From the NCBI GenBank assembly GCA_948567375.1, contig OX419756.1, positions 9,057,001-9,121,000 on the forward strand: a stretch of 64,000 bases of DNA. The letters run 5' to 3'. The position numbers were made by a program, and so were the translations under genes. Of the stretch, positions 11,795-23,050 are shown in pieces. Every line of letters begins with the position of its first letter. Within the stretch, counting starts at the first letter, position 1. The notes beneath the pieces are model-generated. The model searched no databases. It was not told the DNA's origin and worked only from the letters and a program-made list of their open reading frames with translations. Source of the stretch: Lunularia cruciata. Its lineage: Eukaryota; Streptophyta; Marchantiopsida; Lunulariales; Lunulariaceae.

Positions 11795-12691
11795 ATGATT
11801 CATGTGCGTCCTACCACCAAGGATGTGACTACTTCACAATTAGCTCAATTTTACTTAGATGTAGTATTTTATCACAATGGCCTATCTCAAGTGCTCATCA
11901 TTGATAGAGGCACTCAATTCACCAATTTTTTTTGGAGAACACTTTTTGGTTTATTCAAAACCAAGTTGGCCATGTCCATAGCCTACCATCCACAAACCAA
12001 TGGCCAAATAGGGTGGGCTAATCATATCATTGAGGACATGCTACGAGGCTTCACCTTAGAAGAACAAGAAAGGTGGGACACCTTACTTCCACTGGTGGAA
12101 TTTGCATATAACAATTTAGTGAAGGTATCCACATAGATTATACCGTCCTTCTTCATGTATAGAGAGCATCCTTTCACACCTTCAAGCTTGATGAAGATCC
12201 ACCCAGTGGATATGAAGGTGGATGCTATCAACACTTTCATTTCTAAAATCCAACAAGGAGTGGAGAATGCCAAAAATAGGTTGCAGATCGCCCAAAATCA
12301 ACAAAACCAATATGCAGATGCACATCATTGGCACATGGAGTTCAATGTTAGGGATGAAGTCTGGTTATCAACAACCAACCCCACATTAGTTGTCCCTTGC
12401 AAGCTCAGACCTCATTTTATGGGGCCTTTTTCCATCCTTCGTCAAATTGGCACAATGGTCTACCACTTAGAGCCACCACCACACATGAAGATTCATCCAA
12501 TATTCCATGTCTCCTTACTATGCAGATATGCATCCCGACCATGCCACTTTCCTTCTATACAAGAAATTTGCCTTTGTCCAACACTCATTGATGACATTGA
12601 GGAATATGAAGTCAAACACATTCTCCAAAAATGCATCTTGATTTCATTGGGTATCTTTCCTTCTTGCACTAATTTGAGTATCATGGAGTAG
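11795..12691 (+). pseudogene. Ty3/gypsy chromovirus polyprotein, integrase to chromodomain
   Basis: One frame is open for 299 codons apart from a TAG at 12134-12136. It begins inside the integrase core with 'RPTTKDVTTSQLAQFYLD', then 'IIDRGTQF' (second catalytic Asp) and 'SIAYHPQTNGQIGWANHIIE'. In family members that last motif normally carries the third catalytic residue as QT-E; here it reads Q-I-G, so the Glu is lost. A GPY/F module follows ('KLRPHFMGPFSILRQIG' and 'MKIHPIFHVSLL'), then a short chromodomain-like 'EEYEVKHILQK'. That order (integrase core, GPY/F, chromodomain) is typical of chromoviruses. The first catalytic Asp is not recognisable upstream, and reverse transcriptase is missing, so this is a 5'-truncated dead copy. 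Confidence 0.85.
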
Positions 12692-13560
12692 AATCTTGTG
12701 GATTTTTCATTTCTCTTCTTGATTCTAAGTTTCTCTACCTTTGATCGCATTTTTTCTATATGGAATCTATTCTCAACTTCAACTTTTCTCTGATGTGTAT
12801 TAATTTTTGTTGCTTTCAATGCTTCAATCTCAACTATTTTACTCCATTCTCTAGCTTCTAGTCATTCAATCTTGAATTTTCTATGACTAGCTAAATCCTA
12901 TGATAAAGTGACAATTGCAAGTGTAATCTTAGTCACTTTATAAATTTGCTTCCTCTTACTCAAATCTTCCTTATTTTTGGAAACTTTGAAATTCTCCTCA
13001 TTATCTTTGGATGCTTCTTTGGTTTTTTCATTCTCCTTTGGTACTGATCTTGCCTACTCCGCTAAATCTTCTTGAATTTCCTCTTGTACTTGCACTCTTG
13101 GCTCTTGTACTCCTGCTCTCTTACATTATCATCATATATTTCCCTAATGCTAAAGCTATGATGCTCCTTCTCTTGTGCCCTTCCTCCTTGTGCTCCTACC
13201 CTTTGATATAGAGGCTCACTTGCTCTTTCAAAATGGTACCCCTCTTCATATGCTCTTGTTAAGCATGGACTATCCTCAAGTTCAAGTCCTCCTGACACAA
13301 AAACAAATGCATTATTTTCTTTGTCAAACGCATTGCATGCATGTTCTTGTGTACTCGGGGTGGAGAAAGTTTGCAGAATAGAATCTGTAGGACTATAAGC
13401 CACTTTTTCATTCTTGTTGACAAAGTAGGTCCCATCAAGTATTATAACCTCCTATTGAAGCACACCACCAATACTCACCAGAGTGGGAGGAGAAATTTTA
13501 TTGCAACTACCAAACATTACATCCATTCTATTGAAATGTGGACAGAATTGATTTAATTTA
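12692..13560 (-). pseudogene. Lys/Glu-rich coiled-coil ORF remnant
   Basis: On the minus strand, open stretches at 13403-13062 and 12819-12493, joined by a stretch around 13050-12905 in another frame ('KENEKTKEASKDNEENFKV'), read like one acidic to basic coiled-coil protein. The end, 'KVEVENRFHIEKMRSKVEKL', resembles the style of the minus-strand ORF at 63703-63997. No DNA-binding or catalytic motif is visible. It could be gag-like, or the C-terminal coil of a Myb/SANT-like accessory protein of a DNA transposon; I cannot decide. It overlaps the end of the integrase ORF on the other strand. Confidence 0.35.
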
Positions 13561-14990
13561 TCTTCTGTAGTTCTCCATCCTCTCTTTAACTCTCTCATGG
13601 TAAAACCCTCCCCTTGAATTTCCAATCTCTCCCTTCTTTATACAACTCCATGTAGGGTACAAACTTCTTGTAGAGCCTATCCCCATTCATCATAAGTGGA
13701 AATCCTTTCCCTTGTAATAGAAAGTAAGTGGCCATATACCTGAAAGGAAAAACCTAGAGGGAAAATTTTAGGAAACTAAAACACTATAATTATTCGTTGC
13801 TTTCATTACCTTCGTCTCTCATGTCATGTCCACGGGGTTTATTATGTTAGCTAAAAGTTAACTAAAGACTGATATTTAATCTAATCTTGGATACCTATAA
13901 ATGGTCACTAATAAACATCCGGGAGTTAAAATTGAAACTCCATGTACTACTAATATACCAGTACACTACCCGTAACCAGATTTACGGTTCGTTCACTTTT
14001 TGAATTGAAAAGTTTATGGGTACTGGCTAAATTTTTTTTACGGATCTAGAGGCTCTGCCCATTAAAATCTCACATATCCTAAAACTAAATCCCCCTAATA
14101 TATCTTGGGAACTTAACACTGAAACGGCGGGTCTTAGTTTTCCTTCTCAACCTTGCGTTTTCTTCTGTTTGACTTATGCCGGGAAGTACAAAGTACAGCG
14201 TCTGTTGAGATTCCAGATAATCGTGAACCTCACTTACACTGGGATGGTTGGAGCTAGGACGTTTGAACTTGAAATTATCTACCTAACGAAATCAACCGGA
14301 AGAATTATGAATTTTCTCTTCCGTGAATCCACAACATCATTAGCTTGATCGTTGTTCAAGCAAAGAGAGGTTTTCTCAACATCATTTGCTAATGACGTTA
14401 AACAAAGACCTTTCTAGAATGTCAAATGCGAAAAATCCGAATCCCAAGCCAAGCAAGCAAATAGAATTTTCGCGGCCGTCGGTTCTACCCAGAATGCAAC
14501 CGGCAGGTAGTGGTCTCTCGTCCTGTTTGCAATGGAAGAAGCTGGAGCTGGAGTCTTTTCATATTCCCAGGTTCATATCCAGTTCATATCCATCCAACTA
14601 AGCACCGGCTACGGCGTGCAGAGCGTGGTGACGGAAGGAAGCTTTCTCTCATTCTGGTGCCATCGAAGCTTTTCCCATCTTACCTCGTAGATTTTATCTC
14701 CTGACGGTGAGAGTCCAGCTCCCACAGTGTGACCGGGGGTCTTTGTACGGCTTCATAGGGGTCAACGTAGGCAGAAGATACATCGGATTTGTCACGGGGT
14801 AGCTTAGCGAATAAGATAATCGTCACTGGGTTAATACAATGTACCATGACGTAGCTTACCGAATAGGTAATCATCACTTGGTTACTTCTACATCTAGTGC
14901 ATCGGAAGAAGAGATTTACATCAAGTGTATTCGATGGATGCAACAGCGCAACCCTTGTTAAAGCCTTTTTTCTGTCTATCAATGTTATTT
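13561..14990. other. Transition into a low-copy, GC-richer region
   Basis: 13.6-13.8 kb is AT-rich debris. From about 13.8 kb CpG becomes common again ('cggatctagag', 'cggccgtcggttc'), unlike the transposon DNA to the left. Short ORFs at 14386-14704 have no recognisable domain. No repeat partner was seen elsewhere in the window. Confidence 0.4.
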
Positions 14991-15240
14991 GTTCAATTTA
15001 TAATTTTAAGTAAATTCTCTAAAGGAAATCTCTTTTTGAAAAATAGATTGAAAATAAATTATTAAATAAAATAGAATATAAAATTTTAGAAATAAAATTA
15101 TTACTAAAAAATTTAATTTTAATTTTAATAAAATAAAATGTATATAAACTTAATAATAATAGAATAAACAATTTTCTTAACTTAAAAAATATAAAACAAA
15201 TTATTTTAATACTATTTCTAATTTATTAAATATACAAGTA
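14990..15240. other. Very AT-rich tract
   Basis: About 250 bases dominated by 'ttaataaaataaaatg'-type sequence. Similar AT-rich tracts lie just upstream of both copies of the germin-like promoter region (37960-38310 and 55180-55500). It may be a spacer or matrix-attachment-like DNA; nothing more can be said. Confidence 0.4.
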
Positions 15241-17859
15241 AAACCCAGTGTGCACTGACACCTCGCGCTAATTACACAAGGATCTCATGTCAGTTTGTCA
15301 GGTTAATGTCAGAACCCTTGGGTTCGGTGTAGGTCTAACTATTCTGAGGAGCCGGTTAAGGACTTCCCGAACCCAAAGGCAAGCTTTGGCTCCAAGTTCC
15401 TTACGCGACGTAAATATCAGTCGTCTTTCGCACGCAGTCTTATTACGTAAGGACCACGAGCGGTCTTCGAAGCCACAGGTTGTTCAACGAACGAAACGGT
15501 GTGCCTAGAACTAGTTTACTGGACCTCAAGCGGCGCATGCCTTTAACTAAGCAATGCAGCCAAATCTTCAACTTGAAGATCTGCACATACTGTATCCCAA
15601 AATTCGAGATTCTTCATGACCCCAAGGGACTCATGGGCTCGTAGGAATTTAGTCAAGTGCGTGCTGACACATGAATATTGGAATTTATCAGACGAAAACC
15701 TGTTCAGATCTTTTCACATACTGATATTCTACTCCGCAAATAAATGGAGTGTAGAAGAATAAAAATTCCTGCACGCGTCTACCAACGATGTCGTGGATGG
15801 ACCAATTAAAATGTTTTCAGGATTATGTATCTGGAAACAAGCTAAGTAGAAATTTAACCTGTCACCTGCTCCACCAGTCCTTCCAATTTCTACAGGACCT
15901 TTGGAATGATTCACAGCTTTTGGTATCGTCTTTCTTTCTTGAAATGTTCCCAATCTAATAGGCCTTTATTGGTCAGACAATTGCGGGGTGGCACGTTGTT
16001 ACACAGATGTCTCAAAACTTCTTTTCCAATGCGTTTATTGAGAAGTATCTCTCTAGGAACCGTCGCAATGCACCATCACGAATCAGAACAATTTCACACA
16101 GTTCCTTACTGATCATGCAACTTAGAGGACCTTTTAACGCTAGCTATTTCGGTACTGCACTCGGGGTTCACAACCACATTACTGAATTTTATCAAAAGTG
16201 AGAACTGCAGTTCATTCTGTCGTTGTTCTGGAGTCTTTCATTGGGTTCTTGTACCATCATACCCCATCAACATGAAGCTGCTGACAACGATCGGTAGCTT
16301 ATCGGGAGAAGACATTTCCATATGCAACTGATTCAGGCTGCAGTTCCGAGGCTGCTGCAGACACACAACGCCTGCCATATATATAGACTCGTGCAGCTAC
16401 GGTAGCTATATAGTGTCACTGATACACGGAATTGAGATGATTGGATAATCTATGTATACGTCTAGTTTTCTCTCTCTCATACACTCCAGGTTTTAAATCC
16501 AAGATCTGGAGTGTTATCGGGTTGAGATGTGATATCCTTTCAAGGAGGTAAGCAGTAGAGCAAGGTCCCATGATGGATGGAAGCAGCGAACGTGCTAGGG
16601 GTTCTACAGTGTACAGTATTCCTGACAATGATCATTCGAAGACGGACATGAAGCGCTTTACGACAGCGGTGCTTTCACTTGTTCTTGTTCTGTCGCTGCG
16701 TTGTACGAATCCGTGGGCTTCGCACACTCGTTGCTGTAGTAAGTGAGGCGTTACTCAGGAGAACATCAATGCGATATTCTTCCGTGCCCAATTGTGCGGT
16801 GTCAAACCTTAGACTCGGGGCTTTGCTGTACCAATGCAGCTCCAGCCTTCTAGAATGTCCAAGTACGGCTGGACTGCTCTAATGGTGTGTTACTATCCAA
16901 GAGTTCTGTCGATGACTTTCGTGGCACTCGTGCCCGAGTACCATAGCTCGACTGTTTGAGCAATGACTGGATCGACGAAACTGAAGGACCTCTTGAACCT
17001 GTCATTCGTTGGCCTTTAATCTTACATCTAGTATCTGGTTATTCGCGATATATATCCAGGATACATTGTATTAAAAATGATTAGATCAAGGACTAGAATG
17101 GAGAACAAGTAGAACAGCCATTTGGCGAAGCATGCTCACTCTCTGGTTTCATGTTTAAAGAAACTTGATTGCAGCGAGTTAGATACAACAGAATTAAGGA
17201 AGACGATTTGTTAGAAACATCAGTTTTTAGAGACCTTGGTTCACGCTAAAGTACTGCAGATAGACCTTCGTCCACAAGTGGATGTTTAAGTTCCATTATT
17301 GATCTCCAATGGCGCCAGCACCAACTCAGTAGAAGTAACTCAGGTCTGCAGTAGTGACGGTCATAGTTCTTTATTCAAACATTCCATATCCGCAAGGGTG
17401 AGAAAGTAAGTAGCTTGCTCTCAAGCCTGCTTTCATATCTATGTGGGGTGATATTAGTCTTCCCTGCTCCAACTTCAATCCAAATTTTTCCAGTTCTGCC
17501 AATCTTTGCGCTACATACGTCAAGTCAACCTGTAGTTTCCCACCACTATCAGCCTCACTCCAGTCTCGTAACGATCCGTAGGCTGTGACCCCATCGGTGC
17601 AGGCACCAGCAGTTCGAGACAAGTCACCATGCATACAGTCACAGCGTACGAGTTGATGGAACGAGAACTAGATTGTTGCCGTGGACCATGACTCAGCTCG
17701 TGGAGGAAAAATAATCAAACCTCATCTGTTTGTGAAGGTCAGGCACCTGAAGCAGAGCTACCACCAGACCAGCAGAAGAAGAACAGAACGGATTGAACCC
17801 TCGTTTCCATGCACATAATGAGGCCCATTGTGACGTTAAAGGTCAGTAAAGAGAGGATC
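15240..17859. other. Low-copy region without a recognisable gene
   Basis: CpG-bearing, moderately GC DNA with many short ORFs but none with a known motif. A minus-strand ORF at 17634-17371 ends 'LSHPCGYGMFE' and contains the helical stretch 'LTYVAQRLAELEKFGLKLEQ'; it could be a terminal exon of the gene that starts at 18222, but I could not find splice sites that join them cleanly in frame. Confidence 0.35.
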
Positions 17860-18222
17860 TCACCACACATGCATGGCTGTGACACGGAAAGCAGGACCTG
17901 GAGTCCGGAACGACGGAGGATCCCGCAATGAAATTGAACCTGGATTTCGGTCCATGGCCAACGGGAAGACATGTCTAACTTTCATGTCCCCGTTGTGCCC
18001 AGCTGATTTAGACCTCCGTGCATTCTTACCACGCACCTCGCTCTCATTGATGTAGTTGTTGTTACTACTTCCTCCTGGAAGAAGAGATGCAATATCCGCT
18101 CCTTTGAACAAACGCTTCAACCATCCCAGCCCGCCAACCATGGGCCCGCAATGAAGATTCTCGACGCGGATATTAGAAAACGACTCCGACTCCAACGTCC
18201 TCCTCTGCATATGGACCTGCAT
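17860..18222 (-). CDS. Possible first exon of an unknown host gene
   Basis: A 120-residue minus-strand ORF that starts with ATG in a good plant context (gaacgaaATGcag). It contains 'ENLHCGPMVGGLGWLKRLFK' and a Lys/Arg/Ser-rich middle. Near its end a consensus 5' splice site (GTG|GTGAGA, minus strand, around 17862) would interrupt the last Trp codon, as expected if this is a coding first exon. CpG content is high for the window and no repeat partner is seen, which favours host rather than transposon origin. I recognise no domain. It may equally be a chance ORF. Confidence 0.25.
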   Translation of the reverse strand: MQVHMQRRTLESESFSNIRVENLHCGPMVGGLGWLKRLFKGADIASLLPGGSSNNNYINESEVRGKNARRSKSAGHNGDMKVRHVFPLAMDRNPGSISLRDPPSFRTPGPAFRVTAMHVW

Positions 18223-18993
18223 TTCGTTCGTAAACTCTAACCAATTGATTTTTCCTCCCTCGATTTCCCAGCAAGAAAGCCTGGTACGACGCTCCTTTCT
18301 CAGCTACTCATAACGCAGACGAGACCTTTGCTTCCGTTGCAATGAATGATTCCTCACCCCTTATAAGCAGATGCAACTCCCACCGTCAGCGTCAGCAGAA
18401 TCAGCACCAGGTACTGCTTCAGTAGAGAGTAGTAGAAAGCAGAGTGAAGAACCGAGGACTCTGAAGCTCGTCGCAAGTAGTGGACTAGAATATCAACGTT
18501 GGATTGCATTTCTGGACAGGACCTAAAAACATAGGGGTGGACAAAGGAAACAACAGACAAATGGAAGAAGAGTTCGGAACGAAATCGTATCCGTCAAAAT
18601 TTGAAGCTCGTTTCTTCTGTGGAGAAGCACATGGAAGTGTCTAAGGTTGTTCAGGATGAAAAAGCTATCTATAGCACCTATTGCTGTTGCTGCTGCAGCA
18701 GCATCTCCAGGTATCTGGACCCACTAAGCGCACAGTCGTCATCACGTTCTCGTCCTCCTTACAAGCTGCTGTTACATTCTGCAGTAATCAGATCATGCAG
18801 ATTTTACTGCCTCTCTCCTGTACCAATTTTCGTGGGTTGACAACGAAAGTCCACCCTTCTCCCATTTTCTTACTGCCCTTCCCTTCTCTCTCGAGGTGGA
18901 AACTAAAATCACCCACAAAACTCTCCAGCTGTAACTCACTCATAGAGATCATGGACTCCAAGCTTACTGTCCTCATCAGTGATCCTTCTCTAA
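18223..18993. other. Low-copy region, upstream of the possible exon
   Basis: GC-balanced DNA; the interval could be the promoter and leader of the minus-strand ORF that starts at 18222. ORFs on both strands overlap here without a recognisable domain. Confidence 0.3.
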
Positions 18994-19022
18994 AGAGAGA
19001 GAGAGAGAGAGAGAGAGAGAAG
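18994..19022 (+). repeat. (AG)n microsatellite
   Basis: About 14 AG units, followed 10 bases later by a short (TC) run, so the two could pair. Polypurine tracts of this kind are common in plant 5' leaders. Confidence 0.9.
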
Positions 19023-20040
19023 GAAACTTCTCTCTCTTTCTTTTATCTCGCTGGAAGTAGGCGCCAAACTGCTTTGGTCCTGCCTTACTAGCTCCTATGA
19101 CTTGATTTTGATTTGTGAGAGTTTATTAATGCAACATACCCTTTAAGTATTTAATTAGCTGATATTTGATCATGCGAAGGGATCACAAATGCTACGAAGG
19201 GGCCGACATATGTGTTTCTTTCTTCAGTTAGAAATTATTTTGGACCATTGAGAACTTCCTTTTGTCAACGGCAGTGCCACCGCTGCTGAGTGGAGTATGC
19301 ATGACATAACAAGTAGCGCATAAACCAATATTGGTTCTGGGTTAATATGATCAAGGTAGAAGACAAATTTATCACTTGAGTGGTACTCATGGGAATTTGA
19401 ATTATTATTTTCTCTACTGCCAAGATCCATTAGAATCACAACAACATATGATAGATGTTTCGTTCGAGTATTCACGAAGTTAGTGAAACAAACCATAATA
19501 TTGACCTGCCAATAACGTTCTATTAGATATTTCAGGAGTTTTTGATTCCCTCCTTGTCCAACTTTTAATTTTATGGCACAAAGATTCTCAACCCTTTTAT
19601 GTTGTTACACTTGACTGAGAATAAGTTTAAACCATTCTCTAGTTCCCATTAAATTCTCTTTATCCTTCCAATCTCGAAGGTAGGTACCTTTCAATCCTTA
19701 AAAAATGGCATATCTCTCTTAGTAAAGAGCTGAAAAATTGAGCCAATATATATACTCAAAAGAAATGAAAGGGAGAATAAAAGCCACTGAAATGTGCACA
19801 AAAAGATGAAAGAATGTGAGCTCAAATAAAAGGGTAAAGACAAAAACAAAGAAAAAAATACTAACAAACCACAGTAAATAATAACAATGTAAGATCTACC
19901 AAGTATTTGCTAAATGTCCTTTAATGGTATATCAAATAGATGAGGCAGGAGTATCCTAGAAGTGACGGGCTCTCCTATTACTCCTACTACTTGCTTGCTT
20001 GTATAATTCCAGTGTTTGGGAGCAATCTAGGGTGAATGAG
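19023..20040. other. Non-coding stretch
   Basis: The DNA falls from balanced composition to AT-rich around 19.5 kb. No supported gene or repeat. Confidence 0.4.
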
Positions 20041-20092
20041 AGGGTTTACGGCTTAGAATTTAGGGTTTATGGTTTAGGGTTTAGAGGGTGAA
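20041..20092 (+). repeat. Short interstitial telomere-like motif cluster
   Basis: Contains degenerate copies of the plant telomere unit TTTAGGG: 'agggtttacgg', 'atttagggtttatgg', 'tttagggtttagaggg'. At about 50 bp it is too short and imperfect to be a telomere. Such motifs also occur as telo-boxes in plant promoters. Confidence 0.6.
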
Positions 20093-20204
20093 TTAGACTC
20101 TTTGCCCAAAAATATGAAATGAGTGTGGTGGATTAATTGCCATAAAAACTCTTCATTTAAAAGATCCTTGTATTTCTTGTTGAAGTAGACTACCAAAGTG
20201 ATGA

Positions 20205-20893
20205 TGTAGAATGCCTAAAAATTTCCAATGTCAATTTTACTCTAAATCTATTGCTGGGTGTATCTATTGGGATTTATATTATGAGTAGTTGAAAGATATT
20301 GATTTTATAGAGTATTATAAACTTCTAAATGAGAAATAATTAGCTAGACTTCATAATAACCAAGATAGTGGTTATATTATTCTAGTGTAATTTGAAAGAG
20401 TGAAAAACAAAAATCTATATTTTTATATGTAAATTTCATTTTCCCAAATATTTAGCTTTGGGAAAGAGTGAAAACTCTTAGGTTCACAAGTCTTTTGGTG
20501 TAACAATTTTATATAGTTCAAAGATAGCACATGTGAAGGAATCATTGAGTTACTCATTGTATCAATATAAGACAACATCTTTATGAGGGTGATTCTAATG
20601 AATTTGGATATTCCCTTAGACGTTTGATGTTAATTTTTCTACTAAATTTAGTTACTCTGATGATTAGTTACTTTTGGACATAATAATTTCACAAGTATAA
20701 AAACAAGAGATGAGTAGACATTCATCATATTTCCATTTGTAACTATGTATAATGGGTAATGTACTGAGTCTTGGAGGTACCTCTCAATTTTAGTTTTTAA
20801 TTAGTATAATAAACTTTGGTTCTATGAATTCTTAATCTATAGTATGCTACTTAACAACAAGATAGAGTTTTTATTGAGTGAGAGATAGTATGG
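20205..20893 (+). repeat. LTR-like repeat, family F, copy 2
   Basis: Aligns with 9909-10350: 'gtgtatctattgggatttatatt', 'catgtgaaggaatc', 'ggatattccctta', 'gattagttac' and a TATA box at 20696-20703 within 'cacaagtataaaaac'. The two TATA boxes sit at matching places in both copies. Ends are not defined; the left end lacks the TGTAACACCC start. Confidence 0.5.
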
Positions 20894-21507
20894 TGTACCA
20901 TTAGCTAGAAAAATTATCTAGAGGTGTAAATTGGCTTGGTAATATATTGAAGTATGTTATACATGATGGTATAAATAGATCAGATAGAGGTGTCACTAAA
21001 AGAATATATACACTAATAGAGTAGAGGTTGAAAACACCATGTAAAAATTTGAGTCAATTTCAAAGACCTAAATGAAAAAAATTAGGTATCATAAAATAGA
21101 TTTTTTTTTCTCCTTTGGGGTCAAAGGCAACACCTTTTTTTGGGAGGTGGGATTCACATGTTGCCTTTTCCTCCCTTGTTTTTCTTGTCAAGATCTTTCA
21201 AATGATACCTCACTCATGTTGTTTTGAGTTTTTTACAGGAAGATTCTCCAAAGATTCCCTTTGGTCAAACTTGTTTGACCAACCAAATAGGACAAAGATC
21301 AACATGTCATCAATCCATGCATCTAAACTAAGGGTGTAGTTTGCTAACATGTCACCAATCCATGTATCTAATCTAAGGGTGTAATTCTCTTTGAGTAGAT
21401 ACTCTTTGCTATATAATAAAGACAAGGTGCTCCTTTGGGACATCAGAGTAACAAGGAATTAAACCTTGCATTTCTCTTGGGGTTTCTCTTGTCCTCAGAA
21501 TTTTACA
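20894..21507 (-). repeat. LTR, family E, reverse orientation
   Basis: On the minus strand this unit runs TGTAAAA ... GGTACA and aligns along its length with 2019-2764, including 'gaggacaagag' near the start, the 'tggttggtcaaa' block, 'tctattagt' and 'tgatctattt'. It lacks the tandem duplication and the poly-G run of the 2019-2764 copy. Flanking pentamers (tatgg, tccag) do not match, so the target duplication has decayed or the ends are slightly off. There is a 48-bp-spaced repeat of 'aacatgtcaccaatccatg'-like sequence at 21300-21370. Confidence 0.65.
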
Positions 21508-23050
21508 TCCAGCTCATAATTCAAAGGTATTAAAGGCTAGCTATGGCCTATAGTGATCCTCCTTACCCTTGGTGACATTAACCACCACTGCCTTTTCTTG
21601 TGTAGCTACTTGTGTGAAAGACTAAGGTTGTAGGGATTAGCAACCACCACATTAAGTTGTGTGTCTCTTTTATTGATAAATGTCATATTATTCACTCATA
21701 TGCTTCAAGGAGGTGGATAGAGCAAGTCAAACCACCACTCAATTATAGGATTTATACCATTATATATCTCTAATAACATCATGGATCTTTATTAATCCGT
21801 ACACTAAACACAACATAAGATGCATATAACTTACTTGTCATAAGGTGATCCAAATGCATAGTGGGAAGGTAAACCTAAGAGGGTTGGATGTGTTAAAATT
21901 TATCATAGATAAAGTGCTATAATAAAAATTTTACAAGGGAAAAAAGTCCTAAGTTAAAGGAGTAGTATGAAGCCAAGCTACTAAGCTCCTTCCTCAACAA
22001 GAGAGAATGTTAGCCTTACAAAAACAATGCCTCAATGAAGATGCTAGTAAGTAAAATACATATACATATACTCACTAAGTTCTACTTGAATCCCATTAGT
22101 GCATATAGATAAAATGTCTCTGAGTGTACGTAGTGCAATGCAATTGAAATGACAATAGATCACGTGCTAGCAAAAGATATGATTAAAAATCAAATGTCCT
22201 TATTGCAACGGATACAAGGAGGAAAGTGTAAAAACCTATCAACTAATAATTATGGCTATGCTCCTATAGCCTCCTACTTTCATATCTTCCCTGGAGTATA
22301 TGGAGAGCTATTTGTGACCTACACAATCCATCTAAGAATTATGGAAGCATACTTGGAACTGAAAGTACAGAGAAGGTATCACATCTAGTGTTATCAAAGA
22401 CATGTTAATGACATAGAAGGATATTAAGACGAAGATAGATACATGCTAAATAAGAGATCTGTGCACATCTAGTCAAAATAAATTAATCCACTTGAGTATT
22501 CTTCAACTGGTGGCGTAGATGAGCATGAGCTATACTTTGGACCAAAACTATAATGTAGGAATGGATGATTTTATAACTTGTGCATCTTTGCATCTTAGAG
22601 TGTCAATTATGAACAAGCTTCAAAATCATTCTCTCCTAAAAGAGAGTCTAAAACCCTCAAGCCTCCTAGTGGAGACTAAAATCCGAAGGAAAATCTGAGC
22701 GGGTGAGTCTTGCTCTAACTACATCCTCCAAAAGATCCAATAGATGGGTATTGGAGACAAATAGTAGTTTACATAACCTCTGTAGATGACAAGTAGATGG
22801 ACACCCCTAATCATACGATGGTTATACAATGGAGTTGAAAGTAAACAAAAATAGGATAAAGGAAGTAATTTTATTCTTTCAAGCAAAAGGACACAAAATA
22901 AAGCAAAATGAACAAAAAGATATCACAAAAAGATATCATCTACTTAGACACCTACCAATCAGAAATGAGATTCAAAGATACCCTAATATATCCAATAACC
23001 ATACTATAACCCCCAAGAAATTGAAACAAATATACTGACAACGAACATCT
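21508..23050. other. AT-rich stretch without recognisable content
   Basis: Short ORFs at 22149-22388 and 22829-23038 carry no known motif. No repeat partner recognised inside the window. Confidence 0.35.

Noticed and set aside
17371-17634. Minus-strand ORF as second exon of the gene starting at 18222
   Set aside because: The only nearby acceptor (tctag at about 17672) joins in a frame that soon meets a stop, so I did not call a spliced gene.
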